From NCBI RefSeq assembly GCF_033783015.1, contig NZ_CP123907.1, forward strand, positions 1,922,001 to 1,986,000: 64,000 bases of DNA, given 5' to 3'. This DNA is from Corynebacterium sp. 21KM1197 (GTDB lineage: Bacteria; Actinomycetota; Actinomycetes; Mycobacteriales; Mycobacteriaceae). Below the pieces are notes generated by a model that saw nothing but the letters and a program-made list of their open reading frames with translations, did not search any database and was not told the origin of the DNA. Positions 26,511 through 35,115 of this stretch are shown piece after piece (position 1 is the stretch's first letter; each line of letters begins with the position of its first letter). A program made the position numbers and the translations under genes.

Positions 26511-28640
26511 CTATGCCTCCCGCCCCGTGGCCTTATTCACCGCCCAGGCGTACTCAAAGGCCGTCTGCTTCCAGCGGGCGTACCGGCCGGAAACCCCGCC
26601 GTGTCCGGCGGACATCTCCGTCTTGAGTAGGAACTCCCCGCTGGCGGCGGTGGCGCGCAGGCGGGCGATCCACTTGGCCGGTTCCACGTACAGCACGCGG
26701 GTATCGTTGAGCGAGGTCACGGCCAGAATGTCCGGGTAGGCCTTGTGCTCCACGTTCTCATAGGGCGCATAGGAGGCCATGTAGTCATATACCTCCACGT
26801 CGTGCAGGGGATCGCCCCACTCCTCCCACTCGCCCATGGTGAGCGGGAGTTCCGGCATGAGCATGGAGGTCAGCGGGTCCACAAAGGGCACGATGGCCTG
26901 GATTCCGGCAAAGCGATCCCCGGCCATATTCGCCACCGCACCCATGAGCATTCCGCCCGCCGAGCCACCCTCGGCCACCATCGTCTCCGGGGTGGTCAGC
27001 CCGCGCGCGAGGAGGTCATCGGCCACCGCGATGTAATCGCTAAAGGTGTTCTTCTTCTCCAGCATCTTGCCGTGGTCGTACCAGCCACGGCCCATTTCCC
27101 CGCCGCCGCGCACGTGTGCCACGGCAAAGATCATGCCGCGATCCAGCAGGGAAAGCCGAGCCACGGAGAAGGCCGGGTCCGTGGAGGCCTCGTAGGAGCC
27201 GTAGGCGTAGAGCAGGGTGGGATTGGGGGCGGAGGTATCCAGGTCCGCGCGGTGGATCACGGAGACGGGGATACGGGTGCCGTCGGTGGCCTCGGACCAC
27301 AGGCGATACGCGGTGTACTCGGCGGCGTCGTAGCCGCCCAGCACCGCCTGTTGCTTGCGCACCACGCGCTCCCCGGTGGCCACCGTGAGGTCGATGACCT
27401 GCGCGGGGGTGATAAAGGAACCGTAGCTCAGACGGATCACCGGGGCGTCCCACTCCGGGTTGCCCAGCACGCCCACGGTGTAGAGTTCCTCCTCAAAGCC
27501 CAGTTCCACAAAGTCCGTGTAGCCCGCATCATCGAGCACCATGACGGCGGCGCGGCCGATCGCGTCGCGTCGATAAGCAACAACGATCTGCCCGGCGTAG
27601 GTGTCCACGCCCTCCACGCGCACCTCCTCCCGGTGCGGAAGCAGCTCGCGCAGATCGGTGAGCGCGGGCAGCGCGTCCCCGGTACCCGCCGCGCACTCGC
27701 CCACTGCAAAGTTCGGGCCGGTGGCGTTGTGGGTGACCACCCAGCGATCCTCGCCCGCCACCACGGCGTGATCCACGGAGTATTCCACCCCGTTCTGCCG
27801 GGGCCACAGCACCTCGAACTCCCCCTCGGGGTTCTCCATGTCCAGCACCCACGTCTCCGAGGTGATCTTGGAGGCCGCCTCGATCATCAGATACCGCTCC
27901 GAGCGCGTGCCACCCACCCCGGTGCTAAAGCGCCCGTCGGGCTCGTGGAACACCCGCACGTCCGCCTCCTGCGGAGTGCCCACCTTGTGCCGCCACACGG
28001 AGTCCGGCCGCCAGGCCTCGTCCACGCGCTGATAAAAGATGTACTCCTCCCCCGCCCAGGTGGCCCCGTAGAAGATTCCCTCCAGGCGATCCGCCAGGAG
28101 TTCGCCCGTGCTCAGATCCTTGATGTAAAGGTCAAAGCGCTCATCGCCCGCCGTGTCCACGGAGTAAGCCAGATAGCGCCCCGAGGTGGTCACGCTCGAC
28201 GCCCCCAGGGAGAAGAACTCATGCCCCTCGGCCAGCGCATTGAGGTCCAGCAGCACCTCCTCGCCCGGCACCGCGCCCTCCTCCGGGATCTCCGGGGGAG
28301 TCCAGGGATCGTGCGCGGCGTCCACCGGCAGGCGGCAGGACAGGCCGTAGTCCTTGCCTTCGATGGTGCGGCCGTAGTACCAGTACTGCCCCGCGCGGGT
28401 GGGCACGGACATATCCGTCTCCTGCACGCGGGACTTGATCTCCCCATAAATGGCCTCCGTGAGGCCCTGAAGGTGCGCGGCGCGGGCCTCCGTATAGGCG
28501 TTCTCCGCCTCCAGGTAGGCCAGCGTTTCCGGGGATTCCTTATCCCGCAGCCATTCGTAATCGTCCACGAACTCCCGGCCGTGGTGGCTGCGGGTGACGG
28601 GGTGGACGGGGGCTATGGGGGCTTGTGTGTTCTCAGGCAT
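26511..28640 (-). CDS. ptrB: Oligopeptidase B / prolyl oligopeptidase family serine peptidase
   Basis: A 709-residue cytoplasmic S9A peptidase. The N-terminal half is the seven-bladed propeller that gates small peptides (PVTRSHHGREFVDDYEWL at the start is characteristic). The C-terminal half is an alpha/beta hydrolase with Ser in GGSAGGMLMGAV, Asp in SLNDTRVLYVEP and His in SAGHGGVSGRY. Acidic residues near the active site and overall layout fit oligopeptidase B, which cleaves after basic residues; I infer that specificity rather than see it. Its 211-bp upstream region holds one copy of the GCTTATCGACGC repeat, a TATAAA-type -10 candidate near 28732 and a long palindrome at 28790. Confidence 0.88.
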   Translation of the reverse strand: MPENTQAPIAPVHPVTRSHHGREFVDDYEWLRDKESPETLAYLEAENAYTEARAAHLQGLTEAIYGEIKSRVQETDMSVPTRAGQYWYYGRTIEGKDYGLSCRLPVDAAHDPWTPPEIPEEGAVPGEEVLLDLNALAEGHEFFSLGASSVTTSGRYLAYSVDTAGDERFDLYIKDLSTGELLADRLEGIFYGATWAGEEYIFYQRVDEAWRPDSVWRHKVGTPQEADVRVFHEPDGRFSTGVGGTRSERYLMIEAASKITSETWVLDMENPEGEFEVLWPRQNGVEYSVDHAVVAGEDRWVVTHNATGPNFAVGECAAGTGDALPALTDLRELLPHREEVRVEGVDTYAGQIVVAYRRDAIGRAAVMVLDDAGYTDFVELGFEEELYTVGVLGNPEWDAPVIRLSYGSFITPAQVIDLTVATGERVVRKQQAVLGGYDAAEYTAYRLWSEATDGTRIPVSVIHRADLDTSAPNPTLLYAYGSYEASTDPAFSVARLSLLDRGMIFAVAHVRGGGEMGRGWYDHGKMLEKKNTFSDYIAVADDLLARGLTTPETMVAEGGSAGGMLMGAVANMAGDRFAGIQAIVPFVDPLTSMLMPELPLTMGEWEEWGDPLHDVEVYDYMASYAPYENVEHKAYPDILAVTSLNDTRVLYVEPAKWIARLRATAASGEFLLKTEMSAGHGGVSGRYARWKQTAFEYAWAVNKATGREA

Positions 28641-28789
28641 GGAGTCGATGGTAGCGCCTCGGCGGGGCGCTTATCGACGCCTTGTTGGCCGCGCATGGCC
28701 AAAGGCCTCCCCTTATCCCCCCGCAAGCGTTTATAGTAAAAACATCATCGGCCCAGCGCCCGCTCTTTGGAGAACGAACTTCGAGGAAC

Positions 28790-28820
28790 GGCAACTGCCG
28801 CAAGATTTGCGACAGTTGCC
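28790..28820. repeat. 31-bp near-perfect palindrome
   Basis: GGCAACTG (28790-28797) pairs with CAGTTGCC (28813-28820), and the inner CGCAA/TTGCG pair extends the stem to 13 bp with one mismatch. It lies between the 3' end of the TetR gene and the ptrB promoter. There is no T-run on either strand, so it may be a weak terminator, a protein-binding site or an RNA processing stem. Confidence 0.55.
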
Positions 28821-28851
28821 CCAGCATCACCCCCTCGGCCCCGGTCGGCCA

Positions 28852-29391
28852 CTACTTTTTAATGAAAGCGATCATCCGCTCGATCAGTTCCTCGCGGCGC
28901 TCCTCGGAGAGGGAGACAACGCCAAGGGACTCCAGCATCCACAGGCCATCGGCGGCGAACCTCATCAGCTGCATGTCCACGCCCGCCTCATCAAATTCCC
29001 GGCCATCCAGCTTGGTCAGCCCGGAGTCGTGCCACAGCACCTTGAGTTCCTCCACCCGCAGAGCGTCCACAAAAAGCGAGAGTTCCTCCCGTCTCGGCTT
29101 TTCCCCGATGGTCGATCGCACATAAGAGATCAACCGTTCCTCCCTTGAGGAATCCGCCAGCCCCTTTCCCAGATTCTCCTCCAACCTGGCATTTCGGGCG
29201 GCAAGCACGTCCTCCAGCACCCCGCGAACCAGATCCTCCTTGGTGGGAAAGTGGTAGAGAATCCCGCCTTTGGTCATTCCCGTCTCCCTAGAGAGGGAGT
29301 CATAGGTCAAGCCGCCAAACCCGCGTTCCGCAATCAACTCGCGGCTTTTCTCAATAATTCGCGCCCGCCCCGCGCCTGTCTTTCCCGGCAT
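28852..29391 (-). CDS. TetR family transcriptional regulator
   Basis: A 179-residue repressor-type protein. The N-terminal HTH (ARIIEKSRELIAERGFGG, LSRETGMTKGGILYHFPTKE) is textbook TetR; the rest is a helical ligand-binding domain without recognisable pocket. The ATG at 29391 was chosen because AAGGAGG lies 5-11 nt upstream; an earlier in-frame start at 29415 is less likely. It is divergent from a luciferase-like monooxygenase and flavin reductase pair, which it probably represses, and an inverted repeat lies between them. Confidence 0.9.
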   Translation of the reverse strand: MPGKTGAGRARIIEKSRELIAERGFGGLTYDSLSRETGMTKGGILYHFPTKEDLVRGVLEDVLAARNARLEENLGKGLADSSREERLISYVRSTIGEKPRREELSLFVDALRVEELKVLWHDSGLTKLDGREFDEAGVDMQLMRFAADGLWMLESLGVVSLSEERREELIERMIAFIKK

Positions 29392-29429
29392 ACATCCTCC
29401 TTCATCGCGATGCACTCCATCGGGTTGTC

Positions 29430-29453
29430 ACTGTAGCAGACGTATAGTACAGT
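29430..29453. promoter_or_regulatory. Inverted repeat, candidate TetR operator
   Basis: ACTGTA (29430-29435) and TACAGT (29448-29453) form a perfect inverted repeat with a 12-bp spacer, 39 bp upstream of the TetR gene and 154 bp upstream of the monooxygenase gene. Size and place fit a shared operator for the divergent unit. Confidence 0.55.
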
Positions 29454-29606
29454 AGCGGTCATGTTGTTCCCGCTCCCCGGCCGCGTCTGGCCGATCGCCG
29501 CGTCAAGTTCCCTGGACGCTCATTAGGGATTTTCGTCATTCGCCTGCCCAACACCGGGCAGCACGCACCCATCGCTCACCAATGACGAAAAAAGGAACAC
29601 ACAAGC

Positions 29607-30623
29607 ATGAAACTGAGCATTCTCGATTACGTCTCCATCGACGCCTCCGCAAACCCCGAAACCGCCATCGCGGAGATGGATCAACTGGCACGCCGGGCCG
29701 ATGAACTCGGCTACGAGCACTACTGGGTATCCGAGCACCACGGATACGATTCCAGCGCCTCCACCGCACCGGAAATGCTGATGGCACGCCTGGCCTCCAT
29801 TACCAATCGCATTCAGGTTGGTTCCGGCGGCGTCATGCTCCCCAACTATTCCTCCTACAAGGTCGCGGAATCCTTCCTCACCATGGCCTCCTATGCACCC
29901 GGGCGCATCAACCTCGGCGTCGGGCGCTCCACTGGGGCGGACCGCCAGGTCACCCTCGCCTTGAACGATGAAAAGCACTCGCACCTGCCCTTTGAACATA
30001 AGGTCGCGGATCTCCTGGGCTTTCTCGGTGCCGATCACCCGCAGGGGAGCCGCTACGCCGGTATGCGGGCATTCCCTCGCCCCCAGCACCTGCCCACCCC
30101 GTGGATACTGGGCGCGAGCGGAAGCACGGCCACCCTGGCGGCGGAGCACGGCATCGGCTTCACCTTCGCTCACTTCATCAATGCCTCCGGCAAGGGAACG
30201 CAAGCCGCGCAGAACTATCGCCAGAACTTCCAGCCCTCGGTATTCCTCGATCGCCCCAAGGTGATCGTGGCGGTGTTTGCCGCAGTGGCGGAGACCAGGG
30301 AGCACGCCGAACTCCTCGAAAAGGCTTTCCACCTGTGGCTGATTGATACCGAAACCCGAGATCCCAATGCCGGATTGCGTTCCCTGGATGACGTGGCCAA
30401 CCACGAGCTGACCCCCGCAGAGATCGCCGCCATAGAAAAGAACAAGGGAAGGATCCTCACCGGAACCGGGGAGGAGGTGTACGAAGAAATCGAGGAACTC
30501 GCCACCGCCTACGGGGCCGATTCCGTGATGATCAACCCCTACGTTCCCGGTGTGGACAATAGGATCCGAGCGATCGAACTCCTCGCGGAGGCCCGCGATC
30601 GGCGCGAGAAGAGTGAGGCATAA
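29607..30623 (+). CDS. LLM-class flavin-dependent monooxygenase (MsnO8-like)
   Basis: A 338-residue luciferase-like TIM-barrel enzyme that uses reduced flavin and oxygen. Family landmarks are LSILDYVSID at the N-terminus, YEHYWVSEHHGY, RIQVGSGGVMLPNYSSYKVAE, PGRINLGVGRSTGAD, TPWILGASGS and GIGFTFAHFIN. These place it in the MsnO8 subgroup of alkanal-monooxygenase-like proteins. The next gene, one base apart, is a flavin reductase that can supply FMNH2, so the pair forms a two-component monooxygenase. The substrate is unknown; control by the divergent TetR gene suggests a xenobiotic or signalling compound as inducer. Confidence 0.88.
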   Translation: MKLSILDYVSIDASANPETAIAEMDQLARRADELGYEHYWVSEHHGYDSSASTAPEMLMARLASITNRIQVGSGGVMLPNYSSYKVAESFLTMASYAPGRINLGVGRSTGADRQVTLALNDEKHSHLPFEHKVADLLGFLGADHPQGSRYAGMRAFPRPQHLPTPWILGASGSTATLAAEHGIGFTFAHFINASGKGTQAAQNYRQNFQPSVFLDRPKVIVAVFAAVAETREHAELLEKAFHLWLIDTETRDPNAGLRSLDDVANHELTPAEIAAIEKNKGRILTGTGEEVYEEIEELATAYGADSVMINPYVPGVDNRIRAIELLAEARDRREKSEA

Positions 30624-31136
30624 ATGCAGCGCAGCCCCCTATCGGACGACGGCGTCAAGGGGCTTTTCTCCGACGTCCCCTCCGGGGTGGCCCTGCTCGC
30701 GGCGCGGGTTGAGGGGAAGACCACGGCGATGGTGGTTTCCACCCTGACGGTGGGAGTATCCCTCGATCCGCCGATGGTCACGGCCGCGATCGCGCATACC
30801 TCTACCTCGTGGCCCGTTCTTGAACAGGCGTCGGCCATCGGTATATCGGTGCTCAGCACGGAGAACGCGGAGTCCATTCCGCTTCTGCGATCCCGGGACG
30901 AGGAGTTACTGAGCCAAGAACTCCACGGATTCTCCCCGGAATCCTCCGCGCTGGTGCTCCCCGACGCCTCCGTGACCATGTGCGCCAACCTCGTGGAGGA
31001 ATACCCCGCGGGCGATCACCGCATTGCCCTATTCCACGTCCTGGACTACGCCCGCCCCGGCGAGCACCCGCCCCTCGTCTATCACCGTTCCCGCTTCCAT
31101 CAGGTAGGAGCGGAGATTCCCCGCGAGGGGCGCTAA
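30624..31136 (+). CDS. Flavin reductase (FMN-binding split-barrel)
   Basis: A 170-residue flavin reductase-like domain protein. FSDVPSGVALLAAR, AMVVSTLTVGVSLDPPMVTAAI and SWPVLEQASAIGISVLSTE match the split-barrel FMN reductases that partner two-component monooxygenases. HRIALFHVLDY is the usual late strand. The ATG directly follows the stop of the luciferase-like gene, so they share one transcript and probably act together. Its last 4 bp overlap the 3' end of the convergent pabC. Confidence 0.85.
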   Translation: MQRSPLSDDGVKGLFSDVPSGVALLAARVEGKTTAMVVSTLTVGVSLDPPMVTAAIAHTSTSWPVLEQASAIGISVLSTENAESIPLLRSRDEELLSQELHGFSPESSALVLPDASVTMCANLVEEYPAGDHRIALFHVLDYARPGEHPPLVYHRSRFHQVGAEIPREGR

Positions 31137-31753
31137 TCGCCCGCCGCGCTCAGCCAGTCCACCACCTCGGTGGCTCCGTGCAGGCTGCTTAACGCCCAGC
31201 ACCGCAGGCCGGGATCCTGGGCCTCGGCCAAAGTCACCGCCTCCGTGCGCACCGGCCCCGGCCAGTTCCTCACCCATAGTCGCTCCGTCACGCTCGGCAG
31301 GCGTGGCCCCGGCGGGCGGATCAGGGTCTTTCCACGGGCAAAGAGCAGCGTGGCGGTGGCCGCCTCCACCACCGCGCCGTCGCGGTGCAGCACGGCGTCG
31401 TCCGCGCCCCGCGCCCTTGCTCGTGAACGCAGGTCCAGCAGGCCAGCCATGTCCGGCCCCTTGTGCTCGGGGTGTGCGCGCTCGTCGGCGTGCTCGGGTA
31501 TCCAGAGCACCGTGGTGGCGCGGCGGGGCGGTGCCGGGCGCATGCTCAACCCCCACTGGCCATTCACCGCCTCCACCTTGGGGAACCATTCGCCCCGCGC
31601 CCGGGCGCAGGCTTCCCGCACCTCGCGCAGAAAGGACTCCGGCGGCGCGGTACCCAGCAGCGCCTGGCAGGAGGCCGCGAATCGTTCCAGATGTAAGTTC
31701 AGGCCCGCCACCTGCCCATCGCGCACCAGCCAGGAGTCCATCACCACCGTCAC
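31133..31753 (-). CDS. pabC: Aminodeoxychorismate lyase-like PLP enzyme (class IV aminotransferase)
   Basis: A 206-residue fold-type IV PLP enzyme that would release pyruvate from 4-amino-4-deoxychorismate to give p-aminobenzoate for folate. HLERFAASCQALLG near the N-terminus is typical, EHKGPDM holds the likely PLP lysine, and GAVVEAATATLLFARG is the substrate/PLP loop. It is somewhat short for the family. The ATG overlaps the stop of fused pabAB by 4 bp, giving a coupled two-gene folate unit and supporting the PabC role over branched-chain aminotransferase. Confidence 0.8.
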   Translation of the reverse strand: MTVVMDSWLVRDGQVAGLNLHLERFAASCQALLGTAPPESFLREVREACARARGEWFPKVEAVNGQWGLSMRPAPPRRATTVLWIPEHADERAHPEHKGPDMAGLLDLRSRARARGADDAVLHRDGAVVEAATATLLFARGKTLIRPPGPRLPSVTERLWVRNWPGPVRTEAVTLAEAQDPGLRCWALSSLHGATEVVDWLSAAGD

Positions 31754-33525
31754 GGGAACTCCACCTCCGCGATCGCCCGCAACGGCCGCGCCTTGGTGAT
31801 GATCTCCTGGTATTCCGCCTCCGGGTTCGAGGCCGCCAGGATCGCCCCGCCCACCCCGTAACTGAGTTCCCCGTCCTCCTCCACCAGGGTGCGAATGGTC
31901 ATGGAGAGATCCACCGTGCCGTCCAAGCCGATGTACCCGATCGCCCCGGAGTACACCCCGCGCTCGCGCCCCTCCAGATCGGCCAGGATCTCCATCGTGC
32001 GTTTCTTCGGCGCGCCCGTCATGGAACCGCCGGGGAAGGCCGCGCGGATCAACTCCCAGGGGGAGGCCGCAAGTTCCGCGCGCACGGTGCTCACCAGTTG
32101 GTGCGCGGTGGCATAGGTTTCCACCTCAAAGAGCGGCTCGGCCCGCACCGTGCCGGGCCGAGCCACGCGGGTGAGGTCGTGGCGCACCAGGTCCACCACC
32201 ATGAGGTTTTCCGCGCGATCCTTGGGGTTGTGTGCCAGATCCTCGCGCAGCGCCGCGTCCTCGGCCCCGGTCGCTCCGCGCGGGCGGGTGCCCTTGATCG
32301 GCCGCGATTCCACCACCCCGCCGCGCACGCGCACAAAGGTCTCCGGGGAGGTGCTCATGATCTGTACCCCGCCCCAGCGCAAGTAGGCCCCGTAGAGCGT
32401 GGGGTTGGCCTCTCTCAGCGCGAGGTAATCTGCCAGGCCCAGCCCCGGCGAGGTACCGCGTAACTGCGTGGTCAAACACGCCTCGTAGGTCTCCCCCGCC
32501 GCGATGGCGCGCTGCAAGCGCGCGATCTTGTCCAGGTACTCCTCGCGCGTGTCCGCGCAGCGCAGGGTGGGGCGCGGGGCGGGAGGGGGGACGTCGATAG
32601 GCGAGGCGGCCAGGGCGCGTTCGGCGTGATCGAGCCATGCCGCATCCAGAGCCAGGAGGTGCACGCCCGTGGGCCCCACCACCACGGCGGAATCCGCAAA
32701 TCGGAAGTGTTCCCCCCGGGGATAGGTGAGGTAGCCCACCCAGCCGAGCATGGGCGCAAAGGGCAGCGGCGGAACGCGCACCTCGGCCCCCGCCGCGCCC
32801 TGTGGGGCGTGCTCGCGCGGGGCGGTCAGAAAGCTATAGCCCCGCCCGGTGGAATCATCCAGCCACAGCGCGTACTCCTCCCGCGCATACAGGCGGCGGT
32901 ACACCCCCACGGCGTCAAGATCGCACCCTTCGAGGTGGCGGTGGTGCACCCGTAGTGCTTGCCGACGCCGCCGCACCATCGCCACGAAGTTATGGAGCAC
33001 CCGCTCGGCCCCCGGGGCACCGATGGATTCCGGGTGAAACTGCACGCCCCACCAGGGCTTTTCCCGGTGGCGCAGCCCCATCACCAGGCCCTCCTCCGTG
33101 CGGGCGGTGACCTCCAATTCCCCCGGCACCTCGATGACCGCCAGGGAGTGATAGCGCACGGCCGCAAAGGGGGAGGCCAGCCCCCGGAATAGTTCGGAAT
33201 CGTCGTGGTGCACCTCACTGATGATCCCGTGCGCCGGGTTCACCTGGGCCACCACTCCCCCGCACTCCTGGGCCATGAGTTGGTGCCCCAGGCACACCCC
33301 CAGCACCGGAAGCCCGCTGTGCAGGGCCGTCACGCTGCTGCCCACGTCTCCGGGTATCCCCGGGTGGCCGGGCCCCGGAGAAATCACCACCGCCTCGATC
33401 CCCGCCAAGTCCACGGACTCGGTGTTTTCCTGCACCCGCACCCGCGCGCCCGCCGCGCGCAGGGCCTCAACGATATTCAGCGTGAAGGAATCCTGATTAT
33501 CAATCACCAGCACCGAGACGGACAT
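31750..33525 (-). CDS. pabAB: Aminodeoxychorismate synthase, fused PabA-PabB
   Basis: A 591-residue bifunctional enzyme: residues 1-190 form the glutaminase (VLVIDNQDSFTLNIVEAL, nucleophile in VLGVCLGHQLMAQ, catalytic His/Glu in WWGVQFHPESIG), and about 200-590 form the chorismate-binding synthase (ESRPIKGTRPRG, PGGSMTGAPKKRTMEILADL, GAIGYIGLDGTVDLSMTIRT). It converts chorismate and glutamine to aminodeoxychorismate. IKG supports aminodeoxychorismate rather than anthranilate synthase, as does the coupled pabC gene. The start is an ATG at 33525; a GTG two codons earlier is also in frame and neither has a clear ribosome-binding site. Confidence 0.9.
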   Translation of the reverse strand: MSVSVLVIDNQDSFTLNIVEALRAAGARVRVQENTESVDLAGIEAVVISPGPGHPGIPGDVGSSVTALHSGLPVLGVCLGHQLMAQECGGVVAQVNPAHGIISEVHHDDSELFRGLASPFAAVRYHSLAVIEVPGELEVTARTEEGLVMGLRHREKPWWGVQFHPESIGAPGAERVLHNFVAMVRRRRQALRVHHRHLEGCDLDAVGVYRRLYAREEYALWLDDSTGRGYSFLTAPREHAPQGAAGAEVRVPPLPFAPMLGWVGYLTYPRGEHFRFADSAVVVGPTGVHLLALDAAWLDHAERALAASPIDVPPPAPRPTLRCADTREEYLDKIARLQRAIAAGETYEACLTTQLRGTSPGLGLADYLALREANPTLYGAYLRWGGVQIMSTSPETFVRVRGGVVESRPIKGTRPRGATGAEDAALREDLAHNPKDRAENLMVVDLVRHDLTRVARPGTVRAEPLFEVETYATAHQLVSTVRAELAASPWELIRAAFPGGSMTGAPKKRTMEILADLEGRERGVYSGAIGYIGLDGTVDLSMTIRTLVEEDGELSYGVGGAILAASNPEAEYQEIITKARPLRAIAEVEFP

Positions 33526-33552
33526 GCGCACTGATGCTAGTCCACCGGGGGA

Positions 33553-33984
33553 TTACTCATCGAGGAGGGAGCGGAAAAATCGCTCCAGAACGGGCAGGGC
33601 GCGGGCCACGTCCTCGCGCTCCTGCTGGGAAAGCCGCGCCATCGCCGGGGAGAGCCGCTTGTTGCGCGCGGTGACCGTGAGGTGCAGGGCATCGAGCCCG
33701 GAATCCGTCACCGCCACCAGCACGCCCCTGGCATCCAGGGGGTCGGGGCGGCGCTCCACATAACCGGCGTTTTCCAGCCGGGTGACCTGCTGGCTGGCGC
33801 TCGCGGTGCTGATCCCGCTCAGGGTGGCGATGGTGGTCACCGGCAGCGGCCCCTGCTTGAGCGCCATGAGCGTGCCCACCTGGGTGGTGGGCAACTCCCC
33901 CTCCCGATCCAAAAGCCGCAACGCATACACTCCCAGGCGGAGGCTTTCGCGGAGTTGAGCGGCGAGGGCATCGGGGGTAGTCAT
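33553..33984 (-). CDS. MarR family transcriptional regulator
   Basis: A 143-residue MarR-type winged-helix protein: GTLMALKQGPLPVTTIATLSGISTASASQQVTRLENAGYVER is the HTH, and RPDPLDARGVLVAVTDSG is the wing with the conserved Asp-x-Arg. The C-terminal helix mediates dimerisation. It ends 28 bp before pabAB on the same strand but the genes need not be linked functionally. Upstream, TGGA and TCCA flank a 7-bp spacer around 34006-34020, a possible autoregulatory site. Confidence 0.88.
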   Translation of the reverse strand: MTTPDALAAQLRESLRLGVYALRLLDREGELPTTQVGTLMALKQGPLPVTTIATLSGISTASASQQVTRLENAGYVERRPDPLDARGVLVAVTDSGLDALHLTVTARNKRLSPAMARLSQQEREDVARALPVLERFFRSLLDE

Positions 33985-34092
33985 GGCAGGGCAGTATATT
34001 GCTCCTGGACCATTTATCCAAGACCAATCGGCATTAATATTCTTTAACGATCAAGATCGTGTTCTTTCCCACTTTTTATGCCCCTCGCGGGG

Positions 34093-34986
34093 CTACACGC
34101 ACACCCCCACCCAGTGACAAAACTTCTCCCCGGAGATCTTCTCATAGGCCTCCACGTAGCGCTCCCGGGTGGCTTCCACCACGGAACCCGGCAGCGCGGG
34201 GGGCTGTTCGCCGGAGTTCTTGTCCCAGCCGGACTTCGGCCCCGTGAGCCAGTTGCGCACGTACTGCTTATCAAAGCTCGGCTGCACCTTGCCCGGCGCA
34301 TAGCCCGCCGCAGGCCAGTACCGGGAGGAATCGGGGGTAAGCACCTCATCGGCCAGCACCAGGGCCCCGGAGGCGTCCGTGCCAAACTCCAACTTGGTAT
34401 CGGCCAGGATCAAACCGCGCTCCTCCGCAATCGCCGCCGCCTGGGAATACACCGCCAGGGTGGTATCGCGCAGTTGCTCGGCGCGCTCCTGGCCTAGGCT
34501 GTCCACCACGTATTCAAAGGACACGTTCTCATCGTGCTCCCCCTGCTCCGCCTTGGTGGCCGGGGTGAAGATGGGCTCCGGCAGGCGGGAGGCCTCCGTG
34601 AGACCCTCCGGCAACTCAATGCCGCACACGGTGCCGTTCTTCTTGTACTCCGCCAACCCGGAGCCGGTGAGGTAACCACGCGCCACGCACTCAAAGGGCT
34701 GCATGGAAAGTTTCTTGCACACCATCGCCCGACCCAGCACCTTTTCCGGGATCCGGGGATCATCGGCGGGCCCGGCCAGGTGATTGGGCACGTCCAAGGC
34801 TCCGAAGAAGTAGAAGCTCATGGCCGTGAGGATCCTGCCCTTATCGGGGATCTCCGTATCCAAGATGTGATCGTAGGCGGAGATCCGATCCGAGGCGACG
34901 ATGAGCAGGTGCTCCTCATCAATCTCGTAGATCTCCCGTACCTTGCCCGCCGAGACGTGGCGGTATTCCGACAGTTCAGGACGCAT
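34093..34986 (-). CDS. purC: Phosphoribosylaminoimidazole-succinocarboxamide synthase PurC
   Basis: A 297-residue SAICAR synthetase that joins CAIR and aspartate with ATP. Signatures are [29 protein letters not shown] at the N-terminus (cited in part), [11 protein letters not shown] and [13 protein letters not shown], the latter near the conserved Asp/Glu pair. Length suits the larger actinobacterial form. It begins with ATG at 34986. A 4-bp-stem GC hairpin follows its stop, and a palindrome ACGATC-AA-GATCGT at 34047-34060 lies further downstream as a possible terminator element. Confidence 0.96.
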   Translation of the reverse strand: MRPELSEYRHVSAGKVREIYEIDEEHLLIVASDRISAYDHILDTEIPDKGRILTAMSFYFFGALDVPNHLAGPADDPRIPEKVLGRAMVCKKLSMQPFECVARGYLTGSGLAEYKKNGTVCGIELPEGLTEASRLPEPIFTPATKAEQGEHDENVSFEYVVDSLGQERAEQLRDTTLAVYSQAAAIAEERGLILADTKLEFGTDASGALVLADEVLTPDSSRYWPAAGYAPGKVQPSFDKQYVRNWLTGPKSGWDKNSGEQPPALPGSVVEATRERYVEAYEKISGEKFCHWVGVCV

Positions 34987-35115
34987 GAAAGGGAGTGTAA
35001 CCCCGCGCCCGGCGCAGCGGTAATTAGGCGAATCTTAGCGCCCGGGGAGCACCACAGGGGCCGCCGGGCGGCCGCTCAACGCGGCCATCCGGGACCACCA
35101 CAGCCGCCCCACCCC

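Noticed and set aside
34001..34060. MarR operator and ACGATC-AA-GATCGT palindrome
   Set aside because: Both dyads are short; the first is imperfect and the second could equally be part of a purC terminator. Mentioned in gene notes only.
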